Numbered from the stretch's first letter, positions 1 to 8,363 are shown. The stretch: 64,000 nt of DNA from Streptomyces sp. DSM 15324 (GCF_001514285.1 NZ_KQ949033.1:248001-312000); one strand, 5' to 3'. The notes: generated from the letters alone by a model not told the origin. A program made the numbers and translations.

Positions 1-1
1 C

Positions 2-604
2 CCGATGGGCGTGGTCTCCCCCCTGGCCACCCTGGGCGTGGCCGTCCCCGTCTCGGTCGGCCTGTTCCTCGGCGAGCGCCCCGGCCTCCTCCAGGTCTCG
101 GGCATCGCGGTCGCCGTACTGGGTGTGGTCCTGGCGGGCGGCCCGCAGCTGCGCGGCGCGCCGGTGCAGCGGCGGGCCGTCCTGCTCACCCTGGTCGCGG
201 CGCTCGGCTTCGGCACGGTGTTCGTGCTGATCACCGAGGCGTCGACGAGCCCCACCGGCCTGTTCCTCGGCCTGTTCGTGCAACGCCTGACCAATGTGGC
301 GGCGGGCGGGGTCGCCCTGTACGCCGCCGTCCGGCGCGGCGCCCCCGCGCTCCCCGAGGGCGGACTGCGGCTCTCCGCGCTGCCGGCGTACGGGTTCGTC
401 GGGCTCGCCGACGTCGCCGCCAACGGCACCTACGCGGTCGCCGCCCAGCACGGCCCGGTCACGGTCGCCGCCGTCCTCGCCTCGCTCTACCCCGTGGTCA
501 CGGCCCTCGCCGCCCGCGGCTTCCTGCGCGAGCGGCTGCGCCCGGTCCAGGCGGCCGGCGCGGGGCTGGCCCTGCTCGGCACGCTGCTGCTGGCGACCGG
601 CTGA
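2..604 (+). CDS. EamA-family drug/metabolite exporter, C-terminal part (cut by window start)
   Basis: Open at the left edge, so only about the last 200 residues are seen. The visible part is a run of hydrophobic helices separated by short Arg- and Gly-rich loops, including the end of one EamA repeat and all of the second. It ends with the helix-capping pattern (YPVVTALAARGFLRERLRP) typical of DMT transporters. The family moves small metabolites or drugs across the inner membrane; the substrate cannot be told. The first ATG seen, at 5, is internal and not the real start. It ends one base before the convergent acyltransferase gene, so the two transcripts must overlap in their 3' ends. Confidence 0.85.
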   Translation, partial: PMGVVSPLATLGVAVPVSVGLFLGERPGLLQVSGIAVAVLGVVLAGGPQLRGAPVQRRAVLLTLVAALGFGTVFVLITEASTSPTGLFLGLFVQRLTNVAAGGVALYAAVRRGAPALPEGGLRLSALPAYGFVGLADVAANGTYAVAAQHGPVTVAAVLASLYPVVTALAARGFLRERLRPVQAAGAGLALLGTLLLATG

Positions 605-605
605 G

Positions 606-1370
606 TCAGCTCCCGGGCTCCAGCCGCGCGAGCCGCTCCACGGTCTCCTCGTCCAGTTCGGCCAGCGCGACCAGCTGGTCCGAGGTGACCCCGTCCGGGA
701 TCGGGACGGGCGCGGGCGTCCGCAGCGGCGGCTGCCAGCCCTCGACGGGAGTCCAGCGTCGTACGACCTTGGCGGGCGCGCCCGCGACGACGGAGTGGTC
801 GGGCACGGTCCCGCGCACCACGGCCCCCGCCGCGACGACGACGTTCCGCCCGATCTGCGCCCCCGGCAGGATCACCGCGCCGGTGCCGATCCAGCAGCCG
901 GTCCCGATCCGCACCGGCTCCATGCGCGGCCACTGCTTGCCGATGGGCTCGTGCGGGTCGTCGTAGGAGTGGTTGGTGGACGTCACGTAGACGTACGGTC
1001 CGAAGTAGCAGTCGCTGCCGATGGTGACCGTGGTGTCGGCGATGACATGGCTGCCGCGGCCGAGGACGACACCGTCGCCGATGCGCAGGATCGGGTCGGG
1101 CCCGAGATCGAGATCGGGCATCAGACCGGCCGTCAGCGTGACCTGCTCGCCGACTATGCAGTGCGAGCCGATGTGGATCCAGGGTTCGCCGAAGACCGTC
1201 CCCAGCGGGAAGGCGAGCCGGGTCGCCGGGCCGATCGAGCCGAAGCGCAGCCGGCCGGGGCGTTCGGCGGTCACGGAGCCGCTGCGCTGCACCCACGCCC
1301 AGCCCGCGTGGACGGCGCGCTGCACGAGGCGGCCCCGCCAGGATGAGAACGTGTTCTTGCGCTTCGGCAC
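606..1370 (-). CDS. Hexapeptide-repeat (left-handed beta-helix) acyltransferase
   Basis: A 254-aa protein from a GTG start at 1370 (VPKRKNTFSS). The middle half is a run of hexapeptide repeats (for example IGDGVVLGRGSHVIADTTV and IGTGCWIGTGAVILPGAQIG), with the NHSYDDPHEPIGKQ loop that carries the catalytic His in maltose/xenobiotic O-acetyltransferases. The family transfers an acetyl or acyl group from CoA to a sugar or similar hydroxyl; the acceptor is unknown. The frame stays open far upstream to 2132, but that extension runs antisense through the carbonic anhydrase gene and lacks family sequence, so the short form is chosen. Single-gene unit by spacing. Confidence 0.85.
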   Translation of the reverse strand: MPKRKNTFSSWRGRLVQRAVHAGWAWVQRSGSVTAERPGRLRFGSIGPATRLAFPLGTVFGEPWIHIGSHCIVGEQVTLTAGLMPDLDLGPDPILRIGDGVVLGRGSHVIADTTVTIGSDCYFGPYVYVTSTNHSYDDPHEPIGKQWPRMEPVRIGTGCWIGTGAVILPGAQIGRNVVVAAGAVVRGTVPDHSVVAGAPAKVVRRWTPVEGWQPPLRTPAPVPIPDGVTSDQLVALAELDEETVERLARLEPGS

Positions 1371-1464
1371 CCGCTCACCGTACTCAGCGCGCGCTGCCGG
1401 GATACGGCCCCGGGCCTGTGATCTTCGCCCCACCGGCTGGCGTACGGTACGACGGACACGCGGG

Positions 1465-1532
1465 CATGAATCCATGACCATGAGGCCGTCAGGCCATGAG
1501 ACATGAGGCCATGAGGCATGAGGCCGTGAGGG
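1465..1532. repeat. Degenerate tandem repeat of ATGAGGCC units
   Basis: The 5' region of the carbonic anhydrase gene holds six to eight imperfect copies of an 8-bp unit, catgaggc, including catgaggcc, catgagac, catgaggcatgaggcc. The run stops just before the ribosome binding site at 1537-1541. It may be replication slippage; no function is visible. Confidence 0.6.
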
Positions 1533-1553
1533 CGTAAAGGAGACGGTGAGACG

Positions 1554-2084
1554 GTGACGACGCACAAGGCGCTGATCGTGGGCATCGGCGGCAGGGAACC
1601 GAAGGTCGACGCGGAGGCGTTCGTGGCGCCGATGGCCTCGGTCATCGGGGACGTGACGCTGGAGGCGGGGGCGAGCGTCTGGTACGGCGCGGTCGTGCGC
1701 GGGGACGTCGAGCGGATCACCGTCCGCCGCGACGCGAACATCCAGGACAACGTGACCCTGCACGCGGATCTCGGCTTCCCCGTGACGGTCGGTGAGCGGG
1801 TGTCCGTCGGCCACAACGCGGTCGTCCACGGCGCGACCGTCGGCGACGACTGCCTGATCGGCATGGGCGCGACGGTCCTGAACGGCGCGGTGATCGGCGC
1901 GGGTTCCCTGGTCGCGGCCCAGGCCCTGGTCCCCCAGGGGATGGAGGTACCGCCGGGCTCCCTGGTCGCGGGCGTCCCGGCGAAGGTCAAGCGGGAACTG
2001 ACGGAGGAGGAGCGCCAGGGCGTCACGCTCAACGGCACCCTCTACGCGGACCTGGCCAAGGCACACAGCGAGATCCACGGGTAG
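1554..2084 (+). CDS. Gamma-class carbonic anhydrase family protein
   Basis: A 176-aa left-handed beta-helix protein. The three histidines that bind metal in gamma-carbonic anhydrases (reversible CO2 hydration, trimeric) are at the expected spacing: His70 (TLHAD), His87 and His92 (GHNAVVHG). Glu and Asp residues around RGD (50-51) also match. GTG start at 1554, with AGGAGA about 12 bases upstream; an earlier GTG at 1546 runs straight into a stop. Length is normal for the YrdA/PaaY-like branch, in which carbonic anhydrase activity is not always present. Cytoplasmic, probably monocistronic, convergent with the DedA gene. Confidence 0.9.
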   Translation: MTTHKALIVGIGGREPKVDAEAFVAPMASVIGDVTLEAGASVWYGAVVRGDVERITVRRDANIQDNVTLHADLGFPVTVGERVSVGHNAVVHGATVGDDCLIGMGATVLNGAVIGAGSLVAAQALVPQGMEVPPGSLVAGVPAKVKRELTEEERQGVTLNGTLYADLAKAHSEIHG

Positions 2085-2099
2085 GCCGGCCGGCCCGGG

Positions 2100-2141
2100 G
2101 GGCGCGGGGACCGGCGCGACCAGCCCCACCAACCCGCGCCC
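2100..2141. terminator. Bidirectional terminator hairpin
   Basis: Perfect 9-bp inverted repeat, gggcgcggg at 2100-2108 and cccgcgccc at 2133-2141, with a 24-nt loop, lying between the stop codons of two convergent genes. No T-run, as is usual for Streptomyces terminators. Confidence 0.55.
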
Positions 2142-2144
2142 TGA

Positions 2145-2786
2145 CTACTCCGCAGCCCCCACGGCCTCCAACTCGGCCTCCCGCGCAGCGCGCTTCGCCT
2201 TGCGCCTGATGACGAGGAACGACGTCAGCCCGATCAGCACGGCCGCCACCAGCCCCAGGTACGAGAACCTCTTCAGCCAGGACTCCGCGACCACGCCCAC
2301 GTAGTAGATGACGGCGGTGGTCCCGCCCGCCCAGATGATCCCGCCCAGCACGTTGGCGATGAGGAACTTCCAGTACGGCATGTGCAGCACGCCCGCGAGC
2401 GGCCCGGCGAAGATCCGCAGCAGGGCGATGAAGCGGCCGAAGAACACGGCCCACATGCCCCACTTCTCGAAGGACCGCTCGGCCGTGGCGATGTGCCCCT
2501 CGCCGAAGTGCTTCGGGAACTTCCTGCCCAGCCAGGCCAGCAGCGGACGTCCGCCCTTGCGGCCGATGGCGTAGCCGATGGAGTCACCGATCACCGCACC
2601 GGCGGAGGCGACCGCCCCGAGGACGAACGGGTTGACCCCGCCGTGCTGGGAGGACAGCAGCGCGGCCGAGACCAGGATGATCTCGCCGGGCAGCGGGATG
2701 CCGAGGCTCTCCAGCCCGATGACCAGGCCGACCACGGCGTATACGGCCGCCGCGGGCACCGTGTCGAGCCACTCCTGCACGTGCAC
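2145..2786 (-). CDS. DedA-family (VTT-domain) membrane protein
   Basis: A 213-aa integral membrane protein with the DedA signature: G-x-x-x-P-x-P-G-E near the N-terminus (LGIPLPGEIILV), GDSIGYAIGRKGG, and the FGRFIALLRIFAGPLAG motif whose Arg residues are needed in DedA proteins. Family members act in membrane homeostasis and undecaprenyl-phosphate or lipid flipping. Start chosen at the GTG at 2786 because GGGGAGG lies six bases upstream; the frame also has an ATG at 2831 without a ribosome binding site. The C-terminus is a charged tail (RRKAKRAARE). Appears to be a single-gene unit. Confidence 0.9.
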   Translation of the reverse strand: MHVQEWLDTVPAAAVYAVVGLVIGLESLGIPLPGEIILVSAALLSSQHGGVNPFVLGAVASAGAVIGDSIGYAIGRKGGRPLLAWLGRKFPKHFGEGHIATAERSFEKWGMWAVFFGRFIALLRIFAGPLAGVLHMPYWKFLIANVLGGIIWAGGTTAVIYYVGVVAESWLKRFSYLGLVAAVLIGLTSFLVIRRKAKRAAREAELEAVGAAE

Positions 2787-2879
2787 GGGCGGGCCTCCCC
2801 TTCGACATTCCCTCGGACGTTCCTCGAACATCGCCTGCTGCCGGGAAGCCTACCGGTTGGCCCCGGCGCGACCGGGCCC

Positions 2880-3070
2880 GTGGCGGAGCGGGCCGCACCG
2901 CGGACCGGGGAGCAGGGGTCCGGACTCGGTGTCGTCTTCTCCGGCCGCCGCTACGACACGGCGACAAGGCGGACTATCTGCGCACGGTGGTCCGACCGGC
3001 CTGGGACCGTCCCGACCTCGGACCGGCGTTCACCGCCTGGCTGAAGGAGTTCATGGCGTCCCTGGAGCCG
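2880..3070 (+). pseudogene. C-terminal remnant of a GalU-type UTP-glucose-1-phosphate uridylyltransferase, frameshifted
   Basis: Read in two frames, this intergenic stretch gives GVVFSGRRYDT in one and then GDKADYLRTVV, PAWDRPDLGPAF and TAWLKEFMASLE in the next. Joined, it matches the C-terminal end of bacterial GalU, whose family signature is GRRYDxGDK followed by a YL(K/R)xVV helix and a RPDLG turn. The frame switch falls at about 2959 (tac gac ac then ggc gac aag), consistent with loss of one base. Only about 60 residues remain and nothing catalytic. The 5' part runs up to the DedA start region, so the rest has been deleted. Assignment is from memory of the family, not a search. Confidence 0.7.
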
Positions 3071-3082
3071 GGCGGCGGGGCG

Positions 3083-3136
3083 GGCACGCCCGGCACGACC
3101 GGCACGACCGGCACGACCGGCACGACCGGCACGACC
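3083..3136. repeat. 9-bp tandem repeat (GGCACGACC)x5
   Basis: Five exact copies of ggcacgacc at 3092-3136 preceded by one variant copy (ggcacgccc, 3083-3091). In the frame of the GalU remnant it reads as Gly-Thr-Thr repeats. The rest of the 461-bp gap (2787-3247) holds the remnant and an acidic, non-conserved open stretch; no intact gene is seen. Confidence 0.85.
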
Positions 3137-3247
3137 GGCAAGGAAGCCGAGGAGGCGCGGGAAGCCGAGGAAGGACCGGAAGACGGCGGCGTACGCCACG
3201 AGCCGGACACGGCCGCACCCCGGGCCCGGGTCACCCGCCCGCGCCGC

Positions 3248-3700
3248 TCAGCCGTTGGGGCGCAGAGTCCACACGACAGTCATCTCGCCGGTGACCGCGC
3301 CGTCGGCGCGCCGGATCTCGATCCGCACCGGGAACTCGGGACGCGCCCCCGCGTCCAGTTCGGCGACGACCTCGGCGGCCGGGCGGCCCAGGGTCGCGGT
3401 GGCGGTGACGGCCCCCATCGCGAGCTTCCGGTACGCGATCTCGGCGCGCACGGCGAGCGGCACCGCACGCGAGAGCTGGTCCCCGAACGCGGCCAGCACG
3501 ATCGCGCCGCTGGCGGACTCGCCGAGCGTGAACATCGCACCGGCGTGCGGGCCGCCCACGTGGTTGTGGAAGTCGCCCTGGTCCGGCAGGGCGACCACGG
3601 CCCGGTCCCGGCCGGTCTCCACGAACTCCAGGTTGAGGGTCCGGGCCATGGGCACGGTGGCGGCGAGCATCTCGCCGATGGACATCTGGTCAGCGCTCAT
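3248..3700 (-). CDS. PaaI/YiiD-like hotdog-fold thioesterase
   Basis: A 150-aa protein with the single-hotdog layout of DUF4442/PaaI-type thioesterases: an N-terminal helix, then GDFHNHVGGPHAGAMFTLGESASG, where HVGGPHAG matches the conserved H-x-G-x-x-(H/Q)-x-G active-site helix. The family hydrolyses acyl-CoA thioesters in the cytoplasm; the acyl group here is unknown. ATG start at 3700. Flanked by the repeat-bearing gap on one side and, after 107 bp, a divergent secreted-protein gene on the other, so it is probably transcribed alone. Confidence 0.85.
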   Translation of the reverse strand: MSADQMSIGEMLAATVPMARTLNLEFVETGRDRAVVALPDQGDFHNHVGGPHAGAMFTLGESASGAIVLAAFGDQLSRAVPLAVRAEIAYRKLAMGAVTATATLGRPAAEVVAELDAGARPEFPVRIEIRRADGAVTGEMTVVWTLRPNG

Positions 3701-3807
3701 GCCGCGATGTTACCCACGAGTAGCCCACCTGGCCAGGGTCGGCCCGCCGGGTCCCGGCCAGGGGCGGTGGCCACGGCGCGTCCGGGTCGGCACTAGGGTT
3801 TCAGGCC

Positions 3808-4893
3808 ATGTGGCCAGGAAACCAGCCGCCCGGGGGAGAGCAGAACCCGCAGGCGCAGAACAATCCGTACCAGCAGCCGGGATACCAGCAGCCGAATCCG
3901 TACCAGCAGCCCGGCTATCAGCAGACCGGGCAGCCGGGGCAGACCGGGCAGCCGGGGCAGCCCGGCCCTCCGCAGCCCAACCCCTATGGCCCGCAGCCGC
4001 AGTGGGGTGCCCCGACGGCCGTGGGCGGCCCTCAGCCCGCACCCGGCGGTGGCGGTGGCGGCGGCGGAAACCGCACGAAGCTGGTCGCCGTCATCGCCGC
4101 CACGGCCGTGGTCGTGGCCGCCGCTGTCACCGGCTACCTGGTGCTGGGCGCCAAGGACGACGGCAAGGGCGAGGCGGCCAAGGGCAGCGAGAGCGCCTCG
4201 GCGTCCGCGTCCGCCGCCACGTCCACCGGCACGGGCACCGGCACCGGCACCGACGACAACCCTCGTGACAACGAGGAGGAGAAGGCGACGATCTCGGGCT
4301 GGAAGGTCGTGGTGAACCCCAAGTGGGGCCTCGCCTTCGACGTGCCGGCCGACTGGGAGGTCGAGAAGCCGGGCGTCGGCCGCGGCTTCGAGTGGGAGGA
4401 CAAGAAGGAGCCCAGCGGCTACGGCTCGATCCTGATGTCGGGGGTCGCCGAGTACAAGTCCAAGTGGTGCGGCACGGACAGCGACAAGGACGGCAAGACC
4501 GACTACACGGCGCTGGCGATGGTCGGCACCAAGGGCGCCGAGGGCGCCAGGAACACCGACGAGATCGCCGTCAACACTCCGGCGTGGTGGGTCTTCGGCG
4601 GCTACACCGAACCGGACAAGAAGAGCCTCACCTTCGACGAGAAGGCGACGCCGTTCACCACCGCCTCCGGCATCGAGGGCAGCTACGCCTGGGCGCAGTC
4701 GACGAACACCCCCCAGAAGGGCAAGTGCGACAGCGACGGCAAGGCGATCACGTTCGGTTTCAAGAACTCCAAGGGCGACTACGTGTCGTGGAACTGGTTC
4801 GGCGCCAAGGGCGTCAAGGACGAGGTCCCGAAGGCGACGGTCATGCAGATCCTGAGCACCGTGCGCTGGCACGGGGAGCCCGTGGCGAACTGA
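3808..4893 (+). CDS. Membrane-anchored extracytoplasmic protein with Pro/Gln-rich head
   Basis: A 361-aa protein. Residues 1-90 are a low-complexity cytoplasmic tail of repeated NPYQQPGYQQ and GQPGQ units ending in a poly-Gly stretch. One transmembrane helix follows (about 91-112, LVAVIAATAVVVAAAVTGYLVLGA), then a Ser/Thr/Ala/Gly linker with a TGTGTG run, then a folded outside domain (about 150-361) rich in Trp and with two Cys (in KWCGTD and KGKCDSD) that could form a disulfide. This layout, Pro-rich tail plus one helix plus outer domain, is common in Streptomyces surface proteins. The outer domain is not one I can name with certainty. Monocistronic by spacing. Confidence 0.75.
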   Translation: MWPGNQPPGGEQNPQAQNNPYQQPGYQQPNPYQQPGYQQTGQPGQTGQPGQPGPPQPNPYGPQPQWGAPTAVGGPQPAPGGGGGGGGNRTKLVAVIAATAVVVAAAVTGYLVLGAKDDGKGEAAKGSESASASASAATSTGTGTGTGTDDNPRDNEEEKATISGWKVVVNPKWGLAFDVPADWEVEKPGVGRGFEWEDKKEPSGYGSILMSGVAEYKSKWCGTDSDKDGKTDYTALAMVGTKGAEGARNTDEIAVNTPAWWVFGGYTEPDKKSLTFDEKATPFTTASGIEGSYAWAQSTNTPQKGKCDSDGKAITFGFKNSKGDYVSWNWFGAKGVKDEVPKATVMQILSTVRWHGEPVAN

Positions 4894-4977
4894 ACCGACG
4901 GCCGGACACCCGGGGACGCATCGGACGGGCCGTTAATCCGTTTGGCCCGTCGGGGGCCGGGCGGGGATAGTCGGCCG

Positions 4978-6282
4978 GTGACCCCACCCGCCGACACTCC
5001 TCGCCGCCTGCGCAAACCCGCCTGGGCGGGCCGCAATTACAGCCTGCTGACCGCTGCCGCGTTCGTGACGAACCTGGGCAGCCACGGCGCGCTCGTCGCC
5101 GCCGCGTTCGCCGTCCTGGAGTCGGGCGGCGACGGCGGTGACGTGGGGCTGGTGGCCGCCGCCCGCACCCTGCCGCTGGTGCTGTTCCTGCTGATCGGCG
5201 GCGCGGTGGCCGACCGGGTGCCCCGGCACCGGGTGATGGTCGCCGCCAACGCCCTGAACTGTCTCTCGCAGGGCGCCTTCGCGGCCCTGGTGCTGCTCGG
5301 CGAGCCCCGGCTCTGGCAGATGATGCTGCTGACCGCGCTGGGCGGCACCGGCCAGGCGTTCTTCTCGCCCGCGGCCGAGGGCATGCTGCTGTCCTCCGTC
5401 CGGGGCGAGCAGGCCGGGCGGGCGTTCGCCGTGTTCCGGATGGCGATGCAGGGTGCCGGCCTCGGCGGCGCCGCCCTCGGCGGCGCGCTGGTCGCCGTGA
5501 TCGGCCCCGGCTGGGTCCTCGCGGCGGACGCGGCCGCCTTCGCGCTCGCGGGCTGCCTGCGCTCCCTCCTCGACGTACGGGACCTTCCCGCGCGCGAGGC
5601 GGGCGGCGGGATGGTCGCCGACCTGCGGGAGGGCTGGCAGGAGTTCCGGAGCCGGCCCTGGCTGTGGGGCATCGTCCTGCAGTTCTCCCTGGCGAACGCC
5701 GTCGTGGCCGCGGCGGACGCGGTCTACGGCCCCCTGGTCGCCCGCGACCACCTGGGCGGGGCCGGCCCCTGGGGACTGGCCCTGGGCTGCTTCGGCGCCG
5801 GCACGGTGGTCGGCGCGTTCCTGATGACCCGCTGGAAACCCCACCGCCTCCTCCTGGTCGGCACCCTCTGCGTCTTCCCCCTGGCCCTTCCCTCGGCGGC
5901 CCTCGCCGTACCGGTGCCGATCGGCGCCCTGTGCGCGGTGATGTTCACCACCGGGGTGACGGTGGAGGTGTTCGGGGTGTCCTGGATGACCTCGCTGCAC
6001 CAGGAGATCCCCGAGGACAAGCTCTCCCGCGTCTGTGCCTACGACTGGTTCGGTTCGGTGGCGATGGTTCCGGTCGCGACGGCGCTCGCGGGGCCTGCCG
6101 AGGCCGCCTTCGGGCGGACGGCCGCCCTGTGGGGCTGCGCCGCCCTGGTCGTCGTGGTCACGGCCGCGGTCCTGTGCGTGCCGGACGTACGGAACCTGAC
6201 CCGACGCGGTGCGAGGCCGGTGACGGGTGGGAGCGCGGCCGTGGACGGCGCGCCGGAGGGCGAGCGGAGTCCGGCGCGCTGA
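4978..6282 (+). CDS. MFS transporter (enterobactin-exporter/macrolide-efflux type)
   Basis: About 434 aa with roughly twelve hydrophobic helices and the MFS loop-2/3 motif GGAVADRVPRHRVM (family G-x-x-x-D-R-x-G-R-R). The helix pattern and lengths fit the MFS_3/EntS-like branch, which exports siderophores or drugs by proton antiport. GTG at 4978 is preferred, with GGGGA about 11 bases upstream; the TTG at 4942 would add an unconserved Gly-rich leader. The C-terminus is a soluble Arg/Gly-rich tail. It is convergent with the spermidine-synthase-like gene, 11 bases apart. Substrate unknown. Confidence 0.85.
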   Translation: MTPPADTPRRLRKPAWAGRNYSLLTAAAFVTNLGSHGALVAAAFAVLESGGDGGDVGLVAAARTLPLVLFLLIGGAVADRVPRHRVMVAANALNCLSQGAFAALVLLGEPRLWQMMLLTALGGTGQAFFSPAAEGMLLSSVRGEQAGRAFAVFRMAMQGAGLGGAALGGALVAVIGPGWVLAADAAAFALAGCLRSLLDVRDLPAREAGGGMVADLREGWQEFRSRPWLWGIVLQFSLANAVVAAADAVYGPLVARDHLGGAGPWGLALGCFGAGTVVGAFLMTRWKPHRLLLVGTLCVFPLALPSAALAVPVPIGALCAVMFTTGVTVEVFGVSWMTSLHQEIPEDKLSRVCAYDWFGSVAMVPVATALAGPAEAAFGRTAALWGCAALVVVVTAAVLCVPDVRNLTRRGARPVTGGSAAVDGAPEGERSPAR

Positions 6283-6293
6283 GGCCGGCCCGG

Positions 6294-7136
6294 TCAGCCG
6301 ATGCCGAACGCCCCGTCCGGTGGCTCGGGGGACGGTACGGCGTCCTCGTCCCGCACCGGACGCGCGTCGCCGATGAACCGCCGTACCCCGGGGCCGTGCT
6401 CCACCCGGGCGGGGAACGCGTCCGCGGCGGTGCGGCGGGCCAGGGCGGTCACGTCGAGGGGGTGGTGCGTGGCGACGAGGACCGCGTTGCCGAAGCGGCG
6501 GCCGCGCAGCACGGCCGGTTCCGCGATGAGCAGGAGTTCCTCGAACACGGCCGCGAAGGTGGCCAGTTGGGAGCGGAGGAAGCCGAAGGGTGCCGCGTCG
6601 GCGAGGTTGGCGAGGTAGACGCCGTCGTCCCGCAGCACCCGGCCGGCCTCCCGGGCGTAGGCCAGGGAGGTCAGGTGCGCGGGGACCCGGGAACCGCCGA
6701 ACACGTCCGCCACCAGGACGTCGGCGGAGTCCCCGGGCGCCGCCTCCAGCCAGGCGCGGGCGTCGGCCGGGTGCAGCGCGACGCCGGAGCCGGCCGGGAG
6801 CGGCAGGTGCTCGACGACCAGCTCCAGCAGCGCCCGGTCGGCCTCGACGACATCCTGCCGGGAGCCCGGCCGGGTGGCGGCCACGTACCGGGGCAGGGTG
6901 AGCGCCCCGCCCCCGAGGTGCAGCACGTCCAGCGGCTGACCGGGCTCGGCCACGACGTCGAGCACATGCCCGAGGCGGCGCGCGTACTCGAACTCGAGGT
7001 GCTCCGGCTCGTCGAGATCGACGTACGACTGCGGCGCCCCGTCGACCGTCAGCAGCCAGGCCCGCTCCCGGTCGACGTCGGGCATGAGCTTGGCGGTGCC
7101 GTGGTCGACGGCGCGGCTGACGGGTAGGGACTCCAC
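6294..7136 (-). CDS. Spermidine-synthase-like SAM-binding protein
   Basis: A 280-aa Rossmann-fold protein: QPLDVLHLGGGALTLPRYVAA is the SAM/dcSAM-binding loop, VVEADRALLEL the acidic loop, and DVLVADVFGGSRVPAHLTSLAYAREAGRVLRDDGVYLANLAD the stretch after strand 4. This is the spermidine synthase/SpeE fold, but actinomycete proteins of this stand-alone type are often annotated as fused-MFS/spermidine synthase and their product is not established. No membrane helices. It lies downstream of tuf on the same strand, after a hairpin, so it is probably a separate unit. Confidence 0.8.
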   Translation of the reverse strand: MESLPVSRAVDHGTAKLMPDVDRERAWLLTVDGAPQSYVDLDEPEHLEFEYARRLGHVLDVVAEPGQPLDVLHLGGGALTLPRYVAATRPGSRQDVVEADRALLELVVEHLPLPAGSGVALHPADARAWLEAAPGDSADVLVADVFGGSRVPAHLTSLAYAREAGRVLRDDGVYLANLADAAPFGFLRSQLATFAAVFEELLLIAEPAVLRGRRFGNAVLVATHHPLDVTALARRTAADAFPARVEHGPGVRRFIGDARPVRDEDAVPSPEPPDGAFGIG

Positions 7137-7161
7137 CCGCTCATTGTGCCTGGTGGGCAGA

Positions 7162-7187
7162 GCCGCCCAAGGGGCTCGGGGGGCGGC
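7162..7187 (-). terminator. Terminator hairpin after tuf3
   Basis: Seven-bp inverted repeat gccgccc (7162-7168) / gggcggc (7181-7187), 12-nt loop, starting six bases downstream of the tuf stop codon. Confidence 0.5.
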
Positions 7188-7193
7188 CCCCGC

Positions 7194-8363
7194 TCACAGC
7201 ACGGCCGTCACCGTGCCCGCCCCCACGGTCCGCCCGCCCTCCCGGATCGCGAACCCCAGCCCCGGCTCCAGCGGCATCTCGCGCCCCAGCTCGACGGTCA
7301 CGTCGACCCGCTCCCCCGGGCGCGCGAACCCCGCCGCCCCCAGGTCCACGTCCCCCACGACGTCCGCCGTGCGCAGGTAGAACTGCGGCCGGTAGCCGGT
7401 GGCGATCGCCGTCGTGCGGCCCCCCTCGCGGGCGGAGAGCACGTACACCTGCGCGGAGAACCGCCGTCGCGGCACGACGCTGCCCGGCGCCGCCACCACG
7501 TGTCCGCGCCGTACGGCGTCCCGTGGCACGCCCCGCAGCAACAGCGCCACGTTGTCCCCGGCCTGGGCCTCCCGCATCGGCTTGCCGAAGGTCTCCAGGC
7601 CGGTGACGACGGACTCCAGCCCGGCGCCGACCACGTCGACGCGGTCGCCCACGCGTACCGTGCCGCGCTCGACGGCACCGGTGACGACGGTCCCCCGCCC
7701 GGTGATGGTGAGGACGTTCTCCACGGACAGCAGGAACGGCGCGTCCAGGTACCGCTCGGGCATCGGCACGTACGTGTCCACCGCGTCGAGCAGCGCGTCG
7801 ACCGACGCCGTCCAGCGCGGGTCGCCCTCCAGGGCCTTCAGCCCCGACACCCGTACGACGGGGACGGCGTCGCCGCCGTAGCCGTGCGCGGTGAGCAGGT
7901 CGCGGACCTCCAGCTCGACGAGTTCGGCCAGTTCGTCGTCGGCCCGGTCGGCCATCGTCAGCGCGACGACGACGTGGTCGACGCCCACCTGCCGGGCGAG
8001 CAGCACGTGTTCGGCGGTCTGCGGCATGATCCCGTCGAGCGCGGAGACGACGAGGATCGCCCCGTCGAGCTGTGCGGCGCCGGTGACCATGTTCTTGACG
8101 TAGTCGGCGTGGCCCGGCATGTCGACGTGCGCGTAGTGCCGGGTGTCGGTCTCGTACTCGACGTGCGCGATGTTGATGGTGATGCCGCGGGCGGCCTCCT
8201 CGGGGGCGCGGTCGATGCGGTCGAAGGGCACGAAGGTGCCGGTGCCGCGGTCGGCGAGGACCTTGGTGATGGCGGCGGTCAGGGTGGTCTTGCCGTGGTC
8301 GACGTGGCCCATGGTGCCGATGTTGAGATGCGGCTTGGTGCGTACGTACACGGTCTTGGACAT
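7194..8363 (-). CDS. tuf3: Elongation factor Tu, divergent tuf3 type
   Basis: A 389-aa translational GTPase delivering aminoacyl-tRNA to the ribosome. Three EF-Tu domains. P-loop GHVDHGKT at 19-26; switch I RGITINIAH with Thr62; switch II DMPGH at 81-85 with the catalytic His85. The guanine-specificity motif, normally NKxD, reads TMAD at 136-139, and the SAL(K) motif reads SGLK at 173-176. It is more diverged than a housekeeping tuf1 and stands alone instead of in the str operon, as with the minor tuf3 of S. coelicolor, which is linked to the stringent response. ATG at 8363 preceded by GAGGT. A possible leader ORF and competing hairpins precede it. Confidence 0.9.
   Translation of the reverse strand: MSKTVYVRTKPHLNIGTMGHVDHGKTTLTAAITKVLADRGTGTFVPFDRIDRAPEEAARGITINIAHVEYETDTRHYAHVDMPGHADYVKNMVTGAAQLDGAILVVSALDGIMPQTAEHVLLARQVGVDHVVVALTMADRADDELAELVELEVRDLLTAHGYGGDAVPVVRVSGLKALEGDPRWTASVDALLDAVDTYVPMPERYLDAPFLLSVENVLTITGRGTVVTGAVERGTVRVGDRVDVVGAGLESVVTGLETFGKPMREAQAGDNVALLLRGVPRDAVRRGHVVAAPGSVVPRRRFSAQVYVLSAREGGRTTAIATGYRPQFYLRTADVVGDVDLGAAGFARPGERVDVTVELGREMPLEPGLGFAIREGGRTVGAGTVTAVL

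Noticed and set aside
1371..2132. N-terminal extension of the acyltransferase to 508 aa
   Set aside because: It mirrors the carbonic anhydrase gene on the other strand and holds no acyltransferase sequence.
2951..3234. Minus-strand small ORFs over the 9-bp repeat (AGRAGR- or VVPVVP-repeats)
   Set aside because: They arise from the tandem repeat and lie opposite the GalU remnant; no start signal or homology.
4942..4977. TTG start for the MFS gene at 4942
   Set aside because: Adds twelve Gly/Arg-rich residues without ribosome binding site; GTG at 4978 is better placed.
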